From Diogma glabrata (Eukaryota; Arthropoda; Insecta; Diptera; Cylindrotomidae), in the NCBI GenBank assembly GCA_963693315.1, contig OY856188.1, forward strand, positions 98,368,915-98,432,914: DNA of 64,000 nt, written 5' to 3'. Position numbers and translations under genes: made by a program. Shown here one piece after another: positions 27,042 to 37,440 of this stretch. The notes below the pieces were generated by a model. It saw only the letters and a program-made list of their open reading frames with translations, was not told where the DNA came from and did not search any database. Positions within the stretch are counted from its first letter, which is position 1. Each line of letters starts with the position of its first letter.

Positions 27042-27969
27042 CGTTCTATCTTTGGAAAATCTATACCATTTATCAAGTTTTTATGCTGTTTACTTTGTTT
27101 GTTCTTTATTGAGAAAAAAAATAATATATTAGAAAATAATAATTTTACTTTTGAGCTACCTAGTTAAAGTGTGTTTTAAACAGAGTTTGAAACGCTACTT
27201 ATACCACTTCTTTACTTTGTTCTTTCAGAGTGCGTAGCTTAATAAAAATATAATATTTCCACATACAGGAGTGAAAATAATATATCATTCTTGCTACTAA
27301 ATTGAAATAAATATTTTCTTTCAAATACTCAAAACTTTTATTTTTGCGTCAAATTTGATGCTTTCCAACGTAAAATGCTTCGAATGATTCGTCCAATGCA
27401 TTATTGTTAGAAAAATGAATATATAGGATGACTAATTTTGTTCTTTTGCAAATCGAATGCAAGAACAGCAAAATGTAATCTGCTCCAAAGGAGTAAAATC
27501 GAAAGAACAAAAATTTTACTCTTACGAGTAAGAACGATATCCAAATTATGAACATTTTAATTTTTGAATATAATTTCAATGGATTGAAATGAGTGCTCGA
27601 ATAAAGTATCGATCTATCGATCTCTCGTATATACACCGGGGAGATGTTTCTATAAACAAAGAAACATTTTCGCTGAGGTAGATGTGTTAGACATCAAAAG
27701 ATATTTGCAAAATAAAATGTAAATTATTGAAGTGAAAAAAACTGAGTTGAGTATTTTTAAGAAAATTATAGTTAAAACACTATTTAGTAAAAAAAATATT
27801 GCACTGGTTTGTTCTCTCAATATAGTTTAATCAACATATACATAACATTATACAAACTGCAAGAAAAAACTGTGAAGCCATTGCTTTGACTAAGATATTG
27901 CGCAAACTGTACGCAGGTAGATATAAGGTTTTTTGATTATTTCGATAATGCGGGCAAATGTGGTGGAAA

Positions 27970-28060
27970 TATTTGTTTCGTGGGACGCTTCGTGGGACAA
28001 ATTTCTCCATGCGACAACGCAACGAAATGTGGGACATTTCCACGCAGCGTGGGACGTCTA
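27970..28060. repeat. Cluster of GTGGGAC motifs inside the hAT element
   Basis: GTGGGAC occurs four times within about 80 bp here, and twice more at about 26053 and 26113. Clustered short motifs inside a hAT can be transposase-binding repeats, but these are not near the tips, so the role is unknown. The minus ORF 27831-28043 spans them and is not recognised. Confidence 0.45.
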
Positions 28061-28304
28061 GTCAGTTTACTACCCATAAACGTGCGTAAATTTTTCATTT
28101 GATTCAAAATTGTAAAATTATTGCGAGCTTCTTTTAAATCTATAAGAAAAACCTACCACAAAAAAATAATAGTTTCTCCCTCCCTGTGACTGTATAAAAA
28201 AATGAACAAAGATTGATGTTTAGGAAACGTTTTGGATTTTATTATAACCAACCAAACATATAATTTTTGCTATTTTATGAATTAAAAATTATAGTCCATA
28301 TAGC

Positions 28305-28481
28305 GAAAAGAATTTGTCAGCAAGTTTTCATAACAAAAAAAAAAAAATTTGCGTCCATTAACATCCTTAGAACGCATGTTGTTGTGGGACCTTGGTCTTA
28401 AAAGGTTTTTATGTGTTGTTGTGACACATATTGTAATGCCTACTACACATCACATTTTATTAAAAAAAAAAAAAAAAAAAA
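28305..28481 (+). mobile_element. 3' tail copy of the poly(A)-ended SINE-like family, inserted in hAT
   Basis: Matches the tails at 180-350, 29320-29449 and 37845-37967, with 'gcgtccattaacatcc', 'gttgtgggacctt', the 'atgtgttgttgtgacacat' stem-loop and a long terminal A-run. The long uninterrupted A-run suggests a relatively recent copy. Confidence 0.75.
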
Positions 28482-28849
28482 TAATATACTATGAAAATAT
28501 TTACATAACTTAAGTATTTGTTCGTGTCGTTAGAAAATATTGCTTGTCCATTATAAAACATTCACTATTATATAATCACTGGAAATAACACAAAAAATTT
28601 AAATTACTCCCGTAATTATTTTCATTCATTTTATAAAAATTAGCACAACTATCAAGAAAACTTTAAACATGTTATAGGATTTTACATTTAGAATTGTTTT
28701 TAATTTATTGTTTTTAAAAAAGTCTTGTAAAGTTTGTACAATATGATATAGATAAAAAAACAGGGCCAAACAGTCAGGGTTCTCAAAATAAGTGGGGCAT
28801 GGAGGGATCAGTTTTTATTGTTTTAAAATTTTTTTTTATTTTTGATCTA

Positions 28850-29449
28850 CGGGTGTGACAACCCTGCGTACTCCAGTCCCTGCTATTGATATACGAGTTA
28901 ACGTGAGCTATCACATACCACTGGCAATAGCTGTGAGATATCACTAGCCAAGGTGACATTTTAGGGGTGGTGGCGGATGAACTGTATTCAGTCAACGGTA
29001 GCACCCTAAATCTTGGCTGTGAAATAATCTTTGACGATGAGACGCTATTGCTTCCTTAAAGAAACGAGCCTTCATATAACTGTGTGTGGGCTTTAATCAT
29101 TAAGAAAGACGGTGCGTCACAGGATCAAGGAAAGCTGGCTGGATTATTGGCAATTATATTTTTGTTTTGTTTCATCAAATTTGTGTCAAAATTTGCTATT
29201 TAATTTTTAATTTACTATTATTTTTTTTATTCTATCATAAAATATTGGCCTATGTCATATTTTGTCAGTGATAGGATTTTTTGTTTAGCTATCCATTCTT
29301 TAACAAAAATTATAAAAAAAAGGAAGATTTACGTCTATCAATACCTTTGAACGTATGTTGTTGTGGGACCTTGGTCTTAAAAGGTTTTTAAGTGTTATTG
29401 TGACACATATTGTAATTCCTACTACACAACACATTTTATTAAAAAAAAA
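28850..29449 (+). mobile_element. Near-complete copy of the poly(A)-ended SINE-like family
   Basis: About 600 bp shared with 37441-37967. Common blocks in order are 'atcacatacca', 'gagatatcactag', 'gaactgtattcagtcaacgg', 'cttcatataact', 'ggatgattg/ggattattg', then the tail with the conserved stem-loop and poly(A). No ORF spans it; ORFs at 28783-29004 (minus) are shadows. It ends at an A-run at 29449. I see no tRNA, 5S or 7SL-like head, so its promoter class is unknown. It could also be a truncated LINE 3' end. Confidence 0.75.
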
Positions 29450-29452
29450 TAA

Positions 29453-29722
29453 TTAAGTTGTGTTCTCCTGCATGTACTCACTTTTAAGTTTATATAAATT
29501 ACCAATGGCCAATAACAATTGAAATTTGAATGTTAAATACTGCACTATGAACTCTCGAGGTCCGAGGAGCCTTATACTAATGAAATATTTTGTTTCCTCT
29601 GGCTCAGACACGAATATCTTATAAACAAAACACAATCGTTCTTCTAAAAGCGGTAATGCCGCGCACCTTATAGTACGACAGAATTTTTTTAAAAATACGC
29701 ACCCACGGCGTTTTTGGAACAA
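29453..29722 (-). other. Unrecognised 89-codon ORF near the right end of hAT
   Basis: The peptide has a plausible amino-acid mix (FLKKFCRTIRCAALPLLEER) but no motif I recognise. It might be the N-terminal exon of the hAT transposase, since it lies on the same strand upstream of the fragment at 26100-26600; this is only positional inference. Confidence 0.2.
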
Positions 29723-30110
29723 ACGATCGTGTTTTGTTTATTAAACTGATTTCATCAGAAGATTAGAAGCAATACTTTCGTATCGGCGGCGCTCCAGTCT
29801 TTGATACAAAGAACGATAACGGTTTGAATATTGCGATGAACTGTACTTTAGTCGGGCCAAAATAATATGTAACGTAATAATTATATTATCAGATATATTT
29901 CAGTATGCGATAAAATTGGTATATTAGTTAAGTAAATCTTCTAAAAATTAGACGAATCTACAAAATAACAGTGCACTGAAATTTTTATGGTGTATAATTC
30001 TACCACGATTGGATCGTTTTATTGAATAGATGTATTGATAGTATCAGATCCTTGGGGGGGGAGGCCAATGCCCCCCCGAGGCCTACCCAATTGACGCCTC
30101 TGAAAAAAGT

Positions 30111-31040
30111 ATAACCAAATTTGTTGTGGAAATAATTTTAACCTAAATTAATCTATCTTGAGCATCATTTCAATAGAAGACTTTTCCGAACGTTGGATGA
30201 CGTTAATTTGACAAATTTCTTGCAATGGAGGGAATTTTTTTTGGCTCCACCGCTGTCATTATAAGATAAGATTTATGATTAAAATTTGATTTTTTAAACC
30301 GATCACTGTCGGTTGAAATGTCTCACTACATAATGTCTCCCTTTAAAGCTAACATCAATCACATAATTGTGGACTTTATCAATCCTAAAATTTTAACAAT
30401 TGAACCATAGTTGTACGGTGCATGAATTTTCGTTTTAGTTGTACGGATTGTCTGTACGGAGACTTTATATGATGCGAAACATGTAGGTTTGCATAGTACA
30501 GCTATTTTTTTCTAGCAAACATCATGTCAATCTGCTTTGAAAAAATTGATGAATCGTATTATTTATCCCTAATTCGAGATCATTATGCGGTACATGGTCT
30601 TATCATTACGCTGTTTTTTTCTTTTATTTCGAACTGGTTAAAAATGAAGCGTATGCTAAATTATTATTAATCCATTTGTTCTGTGAGATTCCTCGTTAAA
30701 CGTAAGGTAAGGGAAAATGACATATTAAGTAGCGTGTTTGTGTGGCATAAAAATGTAGCCATTGTAGTTCGTGTGCCAGCTGCTTTCTGTCAGTATTGGA
30801 TCAGTAGGCGCATTCTCCGTTCACGCTTACCGTGCAGTTAACAACGTCACTACTGCGTATATATACTCTATTCCTATCTTGCAGGACTTTACCCACAACT
30901 ATATGCAATATGGATGCCAAATTTTTTCAACTATAGAACTCATTTTTTCCTATCCTCAAATGCCTATTTATGAAAAAGATATACCGCAATATTCACATGA
31001 ATATTTGACAATACTATGTGAATTTTAATTTTCCAATTCA
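30111..31040. other. Stretch without supported gene
   Basis: The 85-codon ORF at 30771-31028 shows no motif I recognise. The 3' part borders the gypsy fragment on the minus strand and could be non-coding remnant of that element. Confidence 0.35.
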
Positions 31041-31440
31041 AAGAAATGACTGGATTTTGACCTCAGAGAAAAACTCTTCATATGGACTGGTTTTCTTACT
31101 ATAGTAAAATACAGGATGGGAATTGTCGTCATCAGCTGATTTTTGTAGCAATACCACACCAAGCCCGATTTTACAGGCATCTGTGAGTAATTCTGTCTAT
31201 GCTGTTACTGAATAAAATTTTAACATAGGCGCATCTAAAAGGATGTTCTTTAGTTGATCAAACGACTGTTTTTCCTATTTTGAAAATTTAAACTCCATTC
31301 TTCCACAATAAATCGGCTAGAGGCTTAGTCAGCACTGTATAGTTACGAACTTACGGAAGTAGCCCGTTAGCCTTAGAAAACTTTGCACTTTTTTGATTGA
31401 ATTAAGTTTAGGAAACTTCAATTTTGTTTTTTTTTCTTTT
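31041..31440 (-). pseudogene. Ty3/gypsy RT thumb and RNase H fragment
   Basis: Minus-strand translation shows SFLRLTGYFRKFV (the family's 'FLGLTGYYRRFI' thumb motif). Further down come SFDQLKNILLDAPML, TELLTDACKIGLGVVLLQ (RNase H start with catalytic Asp) and HPVFYYSKKTSPYEE. These correspond in order to the end of RT and first half of RNase H in gypsy pol. Several in-frame stops interrupt it. The polymerase active site, the rest of RNase H and integrase are missing. It directly abuts the LINE fragment 31463-33170 on the same strand, so one inserted next to or into the other. Confidence 0.75.
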
Positions 31441-31462
31441 TAGTGGACGGTCTACTTCAATC

Positions 31463-31984
31463 TCACAGCCTAAATACTCTATGTTTTTCATAACCAGAGG
31501 TGACCAGAAATTCGAAAGACTTTGTGGCGCCTAATTTTACAAACCGTTTTCGTTGGTTAAGATATGACGCTATCCAACGGATTGGTATTTCAGCACATTC
31601 AAAGTTATTTAGTTTGTTAAACAAAATTAAGTGAAATATTTTGTCGAAAGCTTTCCTGAAATCCGTATAAATTACGTCAATATGCAATCCACATTCTAAA
31701 GCTTGAGATACTTCTGTAGTCAAAATACTTAAGTTACTTGTTGTCGACCTGCCCGGATAGAACCCATGTTGGGAAGGAGTGATGAGTTTCTTTGTATGAA
31801 AAAATATATAATTTTTTACGATCCTTTCAAATAGCTTAGGAATAGTTGACAATTTAGCAATACCACGGTAGTTCACGACGTTATTTTTCCATCCAGATTT
31901 TTTGAAAATTGGAGTAATATAGGATTGCTTCCAGGAAGGTGGAAAAATTTCAGAAGACAGGCTCCTACTAAATATTTTTAACAA
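31463..31984 (-). pseudogene. LINE reverse transcriptase core fragment
   Basis: A 173-codon frame with non-LTR RT motifs: FPPSWKQSYITPIFKKSG, NYRGIAKLSTIPKLFERIV, QHGFYPGRSTTSNL and YTDFRKAFD, the last being motif A with the first catalytic Asp. It is cut off after SYLNQRKRFVKLG and SFEFLVTSG, just before motifs B and C (QGS and FADD), so the active site is incomplete. It continues from the 192-codon frame upstream after an in-frame TAG. The style matches Jockey/CR1/Kiri-type LINEs. The truncation point coincides with the junction to gypsy sequence. Confidence 0.85.
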
Positions 31985-32008
31985 AAGACCTATCAGAGAG
32001 GTGGAGCA

Positions 32009-32668
32009 CTATTTTAAAAATATTGGCGGAATATTGTCTGGTCCGGCACTCTTACTTATATCCAGTCCGTTTATCGACGATTGAATGTCTAATTCCGTTA
32101 TTTGAAAGCCCTTAAAGTGAGGGTTGGTAACTATAGATTTTGATGGTTGATAAGGATCTAACATGGATGGTGTTGAGTTGTAAACGCTTTTGAAAAAGTT
32201 TGCAAAAAAGTTACATATTGTTTTTGAGTCACTAGACGATTCATCATTGTAATACATTGTTGATGGGTAACCATAAGATTTTCCCTTTATGTCAATAAAA
32301 TGCCAGAAGATTTTAGGATCAGAATGAAGATCAGACTCAATATCCAGAACATAATTATTATACAAACACTTATTTAGTATTTTGAATTCAGTACGAAGAC
32401 AGTTGTATTTCTGATAGTCCAACTCTAATTGCGTAGATTTGTAAATTTTGTGAGCCTTATGCATTCGAGTTTTTAAATTAACCAAATTTTTATTAAACCA
32501 CGGCTGGCGAAAACATGGTACGTTTGATCGGTATTGTGGAATAAAATTATTAATGCCGTTATACAAGATATCATGAAAACGGGACACAACTGCATTCAGA
32601 TCTTCATCCTGATCAAAGGTCCAGTCTACCGAGTGCAGAAAAGTGTTTAAAGAATCGTAATCTCCTTT
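32009..32668 (-). pseudogene. LINE inter-domain and RT N-terminal region
   Basis: The 192-codon frame 32009-32587, extended upstream in frame to about 32668 (KKGDYDSLNTFLHSVDW), holds the linker between endonuclease and RT. It includes PWFNKNLVNLK, FWHFIDIKGKSYGYPSTM, ICNFFANFFKSVY and ending SAGPDNIPPIFLK. This last is the conserved 'SxGPDxIPxxxL' start of non-LTR RT. An in-frame TAG ends the ORF; the same frame continues as CSTSLIGLLLKIFSRSL into the RT core. This single stop and a frame shift toward the endonuclease make the element non-coding as a whole. Confidence 0.85.
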
Positions 32669-32699
32669 TTTTAAAATTACGAGAAATGTTATTGGTGTA

Positions 32700-33170
32700 G
32701 GGAGTTATTAAAAGTTTATAAATCATAAAAATGTATTTTAATATGTAATGGTGTATGAAAAACACTAGCAGATCCCGCTAAGTCATCGCATGCGGCAATA
32801 TTACTATCCAGATCCAAGGAAGTAAATACTAGGTCCAGCAAGTTGCCGTAATTGTTGTTAAGATTATTGATTTGTTTGGTACCAAAGCCAAATATTTTAT
32901 CCAGGACTGAGTTCTGAGCTTCATTCCCATTTGTTGGAGTAATTACATCGTCCAAGAAAGTCCACTTCAGAGCAGAGCGGTTAAAATCACCTACAAACAC
33001 TAATTCATCTCAATCAAAGGACCGATATCTTTGTCCAAAATCAAATCCAAGGCAGCATAAGAAATTGAAGATGCATCGAAAGGTAAATAAAGTACCATTA
33101 CTAGAATTGATTTATTGCCAAATTTCAATCGCACCGAGATCAGTTCAATCTCTTAGGAATAACTTACAAA
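32700..33170 (-). pseudogene. LINE endonuclease fragment (EEP/APE type)
   Basis: The ORF 32716-33000 begins VFVGDFNRSALKW, the conserved GDFN...W motif of the apurinic-type endonuclease that nicks target DNA. Upstream, in another frame, LVMVLYLPFDASSISY matches the '-LYLPP-x-S-x-x-x-Y' strand of the same domain. A stop and frame shift separate the two. The catalytic His near the domain end may be represented in FHTPLHIKI. With the two downstream fragments it forms one 5'-truncated LINE of about 1.7 kb. Confidence 0.8.
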
Positions 33171-33174
33171 AAAA

Positions 33175-35398
33175 AATACAAAATCGGATAATTGTTGTTA
33201 TCAAAAGTGGTAAAAAATCACATTTTTCGAAAAATCGTTATTTTTCGCCTATAGAAACTAACAATATAAAATTCTAAAAATATATATTTTTAAAATACCC
33301 GCTTAATTTCTTTCATTTGAGACCACGTTTATTAAAATCGGTTGGTTTGTTTTTGAGCAACACGTCTTTAAAAAATTTTGCGAAAACCCAAAAACGTCAC
33401 ACGCCCCTGCCAAAAAACAAAAATCATTTTCGTATTTCTTTAATATTAGAGAACATTTATTCACAGTTTCACAAAAATCGGAGGGGATGAGGACAAAATC
33501 TGATCGGTTTCGTGCGGAAGCGCTGTATATATATATTCTTTTTGTAGCACTAAACTAATTCTTATAGTTAGAGTAAGAGTGACAAACAGTTAGAGTTAAT
33601 ATTTAATTTTCATCTTTAAACAATTATACTGGCAATTGTGTCACAAGCAACATATTACTTCTCTGCCATTCATAAATCATCTAACTCGATTAAATAATAA
33701 AGAAAATCGTTTAAAAGAATAATTTTTATTAAATATCACCTACTGAATGATAAATCACACACCTTTTCTATTAACACAATATTCCTTCCCTCAAACCCTC
33801 AAGCAGATAACATAAAATATCTATACTGACAGAAAAAAAAGTAGACAAAGTATCACTGACCGTTGTTTCAAAACACTCCTACACACACACATTTAAGTTT
33901 TCTTATTCTTTTAAAATTTATCGTATAATTTTAATATCCAATAACTCTATAAACTAATATTTATCGCAAATAAAATAATTATAATTTATCATTAAAGTAA
34001 TAATAATAATAAATACAGTCATTAATTTATCTGATTTTTAGTAATTTTTTTTTATAACAATAATTATCGGTAATAACTATTTTATATAATTTTATACATT
34101 TTAAAACATTATATTTCTTTTTTTCGTAATTCTTTAAGACAGTACCAGTATAGTATTAGGCTACAGGGTGATAATTATAAATGTTGCTATTTTGTTAAAT
34201 GTTGAATATATTATTCTTACGATATAAATGTCACCTTTTAGAATAAATAATTAAAAAAAATAACAAAAAAACTGTATGACAAAATATATTTTGATTATAA
34301 TCAAAAACTATTCATAATAATAATAATATGATAAAAAAATTATAAACCGATAAAACAACTGGTTGCTATGATCAGGAAAATTTTTATAAAAATTAATTAA
34401 TAATTTATTGGCAAAAAAAATTTTTTTTCTTTTGAATAAATTATTGAGATTTTGTTTTAGATTTGACATAGTTTTAGGTTTCTTTTTCTTATAATTCAAT
34501 ATATTTTTTAAAATAACTTAGATTTACCTGCTTGCGAATATTTATGATGTTATGATATTGGTAATATTAAATTGATATTTGATAACATGCGGTAAAGGAA
34601 GTTATGAAATGGTTTTTTTATTTAGTTTTATTATTTTATGTATGAATAATAGAGGTTGGAATATAAATTATTGTATATAAATGAAATTAATTTTAATTTT
34701 TAATTAAAAAACTATGGGGTTTTATCATTGTGTGCTTAAGTTTGTTATAAACTAGTTCTATTATTTGTTTGATTACATATCCAATTTGAAATGAGTTGTA
34801 TGGGCTGGGTTGTATTTCGGAATTTGGTTTACTTGGATTTGTTTAAATAGATACATTTATTTTTGAATTAAAAGTGTAAGTAAGTATTTGATTCTACTCA
34901 TATGAAATATTTTGAGATCCGGGTTTAACCAGTGTGAAACGAAAATTATATAGGATACAGGAAACGGAGTGACCAAATTTGAAAAGCGTAAACATATTTA
35001 CAACAACAAGAACACAGAATTTTGTTGTAAAAGTAGCAAAATACATTTTTTTAATCAAACAATTTTACAAAATATTTTGATTTTTTTATCGTTTAAATCT
35101 TTACATATCACATTATCAGTAAAAGAACTATAACCCTGTTTTAATTTAATTAATTAAATTAATTAATTCCTGCTCCCTGTTTTAATTCGAACAATTTCCA
35201 TACAAGGGTTCTGTGCGAATTCTACACTAACTTTTACAACCACCAAGTTTTATAACGAACCACTTATATTAAAAAATATTAGAACCGGCTAGAGTTAACC
35301 ATTTAGCAGGCATTATAATCAAGCGAAAACTGAGTAGTTAATTACACCGATTTATTAAAAATTATTTTTTAAACCACAGAAAGTGTCTAGATTAATAA
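33175..35398. other. AT-rich non-coding stretch
   Basis: No supported gene. 33280-33520 is less AT-rich, with 'aaaatcggt' and 'tttcgtgcggaagcgc' strings that look like a dispersed repeat end, but I have no second copy here. A TTAATTAA-type palindromic run lies at about 35145-35168. Confidence 0.45.
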
Positions 35399-35469
35399 AC
35401 GGGTTCACGGGTCCACGGGTGCACTGATACACGGGTAAAGGGGTGCACGTGTACACGGGTACATGGGTG
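35399..35469 (+). repeat. Octamer minisatellite, left block
   Basis: Tandem units of about 8 bp with consensus ACGGGTAC (variants acgggttc, acgggtgc, aggggtgc). It is interrupted at 35470 by a hAT element and resumes at 36954. Confidence 0.9.
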
Positions 35470-35477
35470 TAGTGTTT

Positions 35478-35501
35478 CCAATCCGGTTTAAACCGGATTG
35501 G
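35478..35501. repeat. 24-bp perfect palindrome at the hAT tip
   Basis: CCAATCCGGTTT followed by its exact complement. It overlaps the inner part of the left terminal repeat and starts the run of CCGG-containing subterminal motifs. Confidence 0.9.
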
Positions 35502-35981
35502 AATTATCCGGATAATTCGTAAAAATTTTGCTATCCGATATCCGGATAATTCACAAAAAAAATCCGGATAACAAAATTAAAGCAAAAAAAATTGTTTGCG
35601 CTATTTACCTTTTTAAAAATTTTAATCAGCTACTACTAACTTTTCATAATAGACGTTTTCGTTTAGTCAATCTAAAACTTAGTTTTTTCATTTACACGAT
35701 TTCGTTTGGTTGATCTAAAAATTATCATTCCAGCAATTGTTTTGAATTTGAATTTTTAGAAGTGCAATTTATTTACAAATAAACTGTATTTTGCCGTGTC
35801 ATAATTTACGGTTCAATTTTTTGTAATTTGAAAATATTTAAAGTTAATAACATTAAGGCAGTCTATTAACAAAACGAGAAATTTTGGGCTTGTTTCAATT
35901 TCATTAATGATGTTGGTGCAGAATTCAACACTATTCCAAAATAATAATTTTGACGATTTTAGTTAAATTTCTAAATCATAA

Positions 35982-36374
35982 CCCAAGCAAAAATATCTTA
36001 GGGCTCAAATACGGCCCTGATCAGGCTAGCCCTAGTTTGATAAGGCCCCGATCATGAGTGTAACGCTTTTGCCTAATCAGGCCCTGATTGGGATAAACGG
36101 ATCAGGCACTGATCAAGTTTTCCATATAAAATTAAATAGGGCAAACCCTAGTAAGGCATTTTGTATCAGGCCCTGATCAGATTGCCCAACTAGGGGTCAG
36201 ATACGAAAAATCAAATCAGGGCCGGATGTATCCAAATAAGGTTTGCCTTAAAAGGGTATTCTAATTCAGGTCCGGAACAGGCCCACATCAGATTGCCCTA
36301 ATAGGGCTTGCCCTATCTGACCCTGATCAGGCCCTGACTGTATTCAGGCTTTCCCTAACTAATTTCTGCTCGGG
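35982..36374. mobile_element. 393-bp MITE-like element rich in GATCAGG palindromes
   Basis: The left end CCCAAGCAAAAATATCTTAGG and the reverse complement of the right end CCCGAGCAGAAATTAGTTAGG form an imperfect terminal inverted repeat. The inside is full of 'aggccctgatcagg'-type sequence; CCTGATCAGG is itself a 10-bp palindrome. It is clearly GC-richer than the host hAT and interrupts it. No ORF. I could not define a target duplication. Confidence 0.6.
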
Positions 36375-36561
36375 AAGCTATCAGTTATGCAAAAGCGTTA
36401 ATAAAAAGTTTGTTTCTGTATACCGAAACAACCGAAAATGTTAAGTTAAAAATGGTGGAACAAGAAGTTAAGAAAAATGAAAATTCTCCAACTCCGACCG
36501 TACTTACCGAATGTACTTTAGTCATGGAATTGAAAAATACGATTTCACCAATCGAAAATAC
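36375..36561 (+). pseudogene. Possible hAT coding remnant
   Basis: An open frame runs AISYAKALIKSLFLYTE... to ...TISPIENT with no stop over about 60 codons directly after the nested element. It lies in the same orientation as the dimerisation remnant downstream, so it may be an earlier piece of the transposase. No diagnostic motif is present, so assignment rests on position alone. Confidence 0.3.
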
Positions 36562-36636
36562 ATAGTAAAGTTAAACGTTAAAATAATTATTCTTCACTAG
36601 AATTTAATTTATAAAAGCATAAATAAAATACTCACT

Positions 36637-36815
36637 CTTTACCTAGAAAAGCTGTTTGATGCTTTGAAGACCACTGAACCTACTTCGAACGAAAGTGAAA
36701 GAGTCTTTTCGGTTGCTGTATCTTCTTAACGAAAACTAGAAATCGGTTGCAGTTTCCAATGTTAAACGCTCTTGTATTTTTAAAATATTATTTTCCAGAT
36801 GAAAATAATTTATTC
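36637..36815 (+). pseudogene. hAT transposase C-terminal dimerisation remnant
   Basis: EPTSNESERVFSVA matches the conserved 'ATSA-x-SERVFS-x-A' start of the hAT dimerisation domain. After a stop and frame change, NALVFLKYYF matches the domain's terminal 'L-x-FL-x-x-x' helix. The family domain mediates transposase multimerisation. No catalytic region is recognisable in this element, so it is non-autonomous. Confidence 0.75.
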
Positions 36816-36953
36816 ACTAATTTTTATTTTCTAAAACTACATATTGTTTTAATTTAAATCCACTATCCGGATTATTATCCGGATATCCGGATAATTACTT
36901 TACATACTATTCGATATCCGGATAGTTAAAATCACGGATAATTGGAAACACTA

Positions 36954-37180
36954 CATGGGTGCATGGACATATGGGTGCACGGTTACACAGATGCACGGCT
37001 ACATGGGTACATGAGTACACGGGGACACTCGTACACGAGTACATGGGTACACGGGTGCACGTCTACACGGGTACCTGAGTACACGGGTACACTGATACAC
37101 GAGTACACTGGTACTAGAGTTTTGGGTATACGGGTACACGTTTGTACGGGTGTATGAATCGGTAATTTACGTATACCCAT
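36954..37180 (+). repeat. Octamer minisatellite, middle block (ACGGGTAC strand)
   Basis: Continuation of the array left of the hAT, with units such as 'acatgggt', 'acacgggt' and 'gcacgggt'. The 24-bp (8-codon) translation periodicity creates ORFs with repeated HGYT-like units on several frames; these are not genes. Confidence 0.9.
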
Positions 37181-37405
37181 GTTCCCGTGTAGTAATTTCC
37201 GTGCACTCGTTTATGAATCGATAATTTCCGTAAGCCGCCCGTGTATTCGTGTACCTGCGCACACGCGCATGTATTGGTAATTTCTGTATACTCGTGTACC
37301 TTTCTTCCCGTATAATCGTGTGCATGTGTACCCGTGTACCCGTCTATCCGGGTACCCATATACCCGTGTACCTGTGTACCCATGTACCCGAGTACCCATC
37401 TACCT
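37181..37405 (-). repeat. Octamer minisatellite, inverted block (GTACCCGT strand)
   Basis: From about 37180 the plus strand reads GTACCCGT-type units, the reverse complement of the left block. The switch zone (37150-37280) holds three copies of a 'gaatcggtaatttccgta'-like spacer. The two blocks together form an inverted satellite. Confidence 0.85.
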
Positions 37406-37440
37406 CATGGACCCATAAGGAGGACTTAATTTGAGATAAT

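Larger units (their letters stand above)
25444..30102. mobile_element. 4.66-kb hAT transposon with 8-bp target duplication
   Basis: The left end CAGTGGCGTCATTT and the reverse complement of the right end CAGAGGCGTCAATT form a 14-bp terminal inverted repeat with two mismatches. They are flanked by identical 8-bp AAAAAAGT at 25436-25443 and 30103-30110. hAT elements make 8-bp duplications, and CAG-G-GCGTCA ends are well known in the lineage related to host KIAA1586/ZMYM-like proteins. G-rich stretches inside both tips fit that lineage. The interior holds a decayed transposase fragment (26100-26600, minus) and two later SINE-like insertions (28305-28481 and 28850-29449). Its present length is therefore inflated. 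Confidence 0.85.
35470..36953. mobile_element. 1.48-kb hAT element inserted in the octamer minisatellite
   Basis: The left end TAGTGTTTCCAAT and the right end ATTGGAAACACTA are perfect 13-bp inverted repeats. CATGGGTG flanks both sides (35462-35469 and 36954-36961), the 8-bp length of hAT duplications. Because the target is an 8-bp satellite, matching flanks are partly expected anyway. Subterminal regions are full of ATCCGGATA motifs on both sides, as in many hAT families. The interior carries a decayed hAT dimerisation segment (36637-36815) and a nested 393-bp element (35982-36374). Confidence 0.8.

Noticed and set aside
36942..37434. Overlapping ORFs with 8-residue HGYTGTR-like repeats on both strands
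   Set aside because: Products of the octamer minisatellite (24 bp = 8 codons); no start context, no conserved partner, present in several frames at once.
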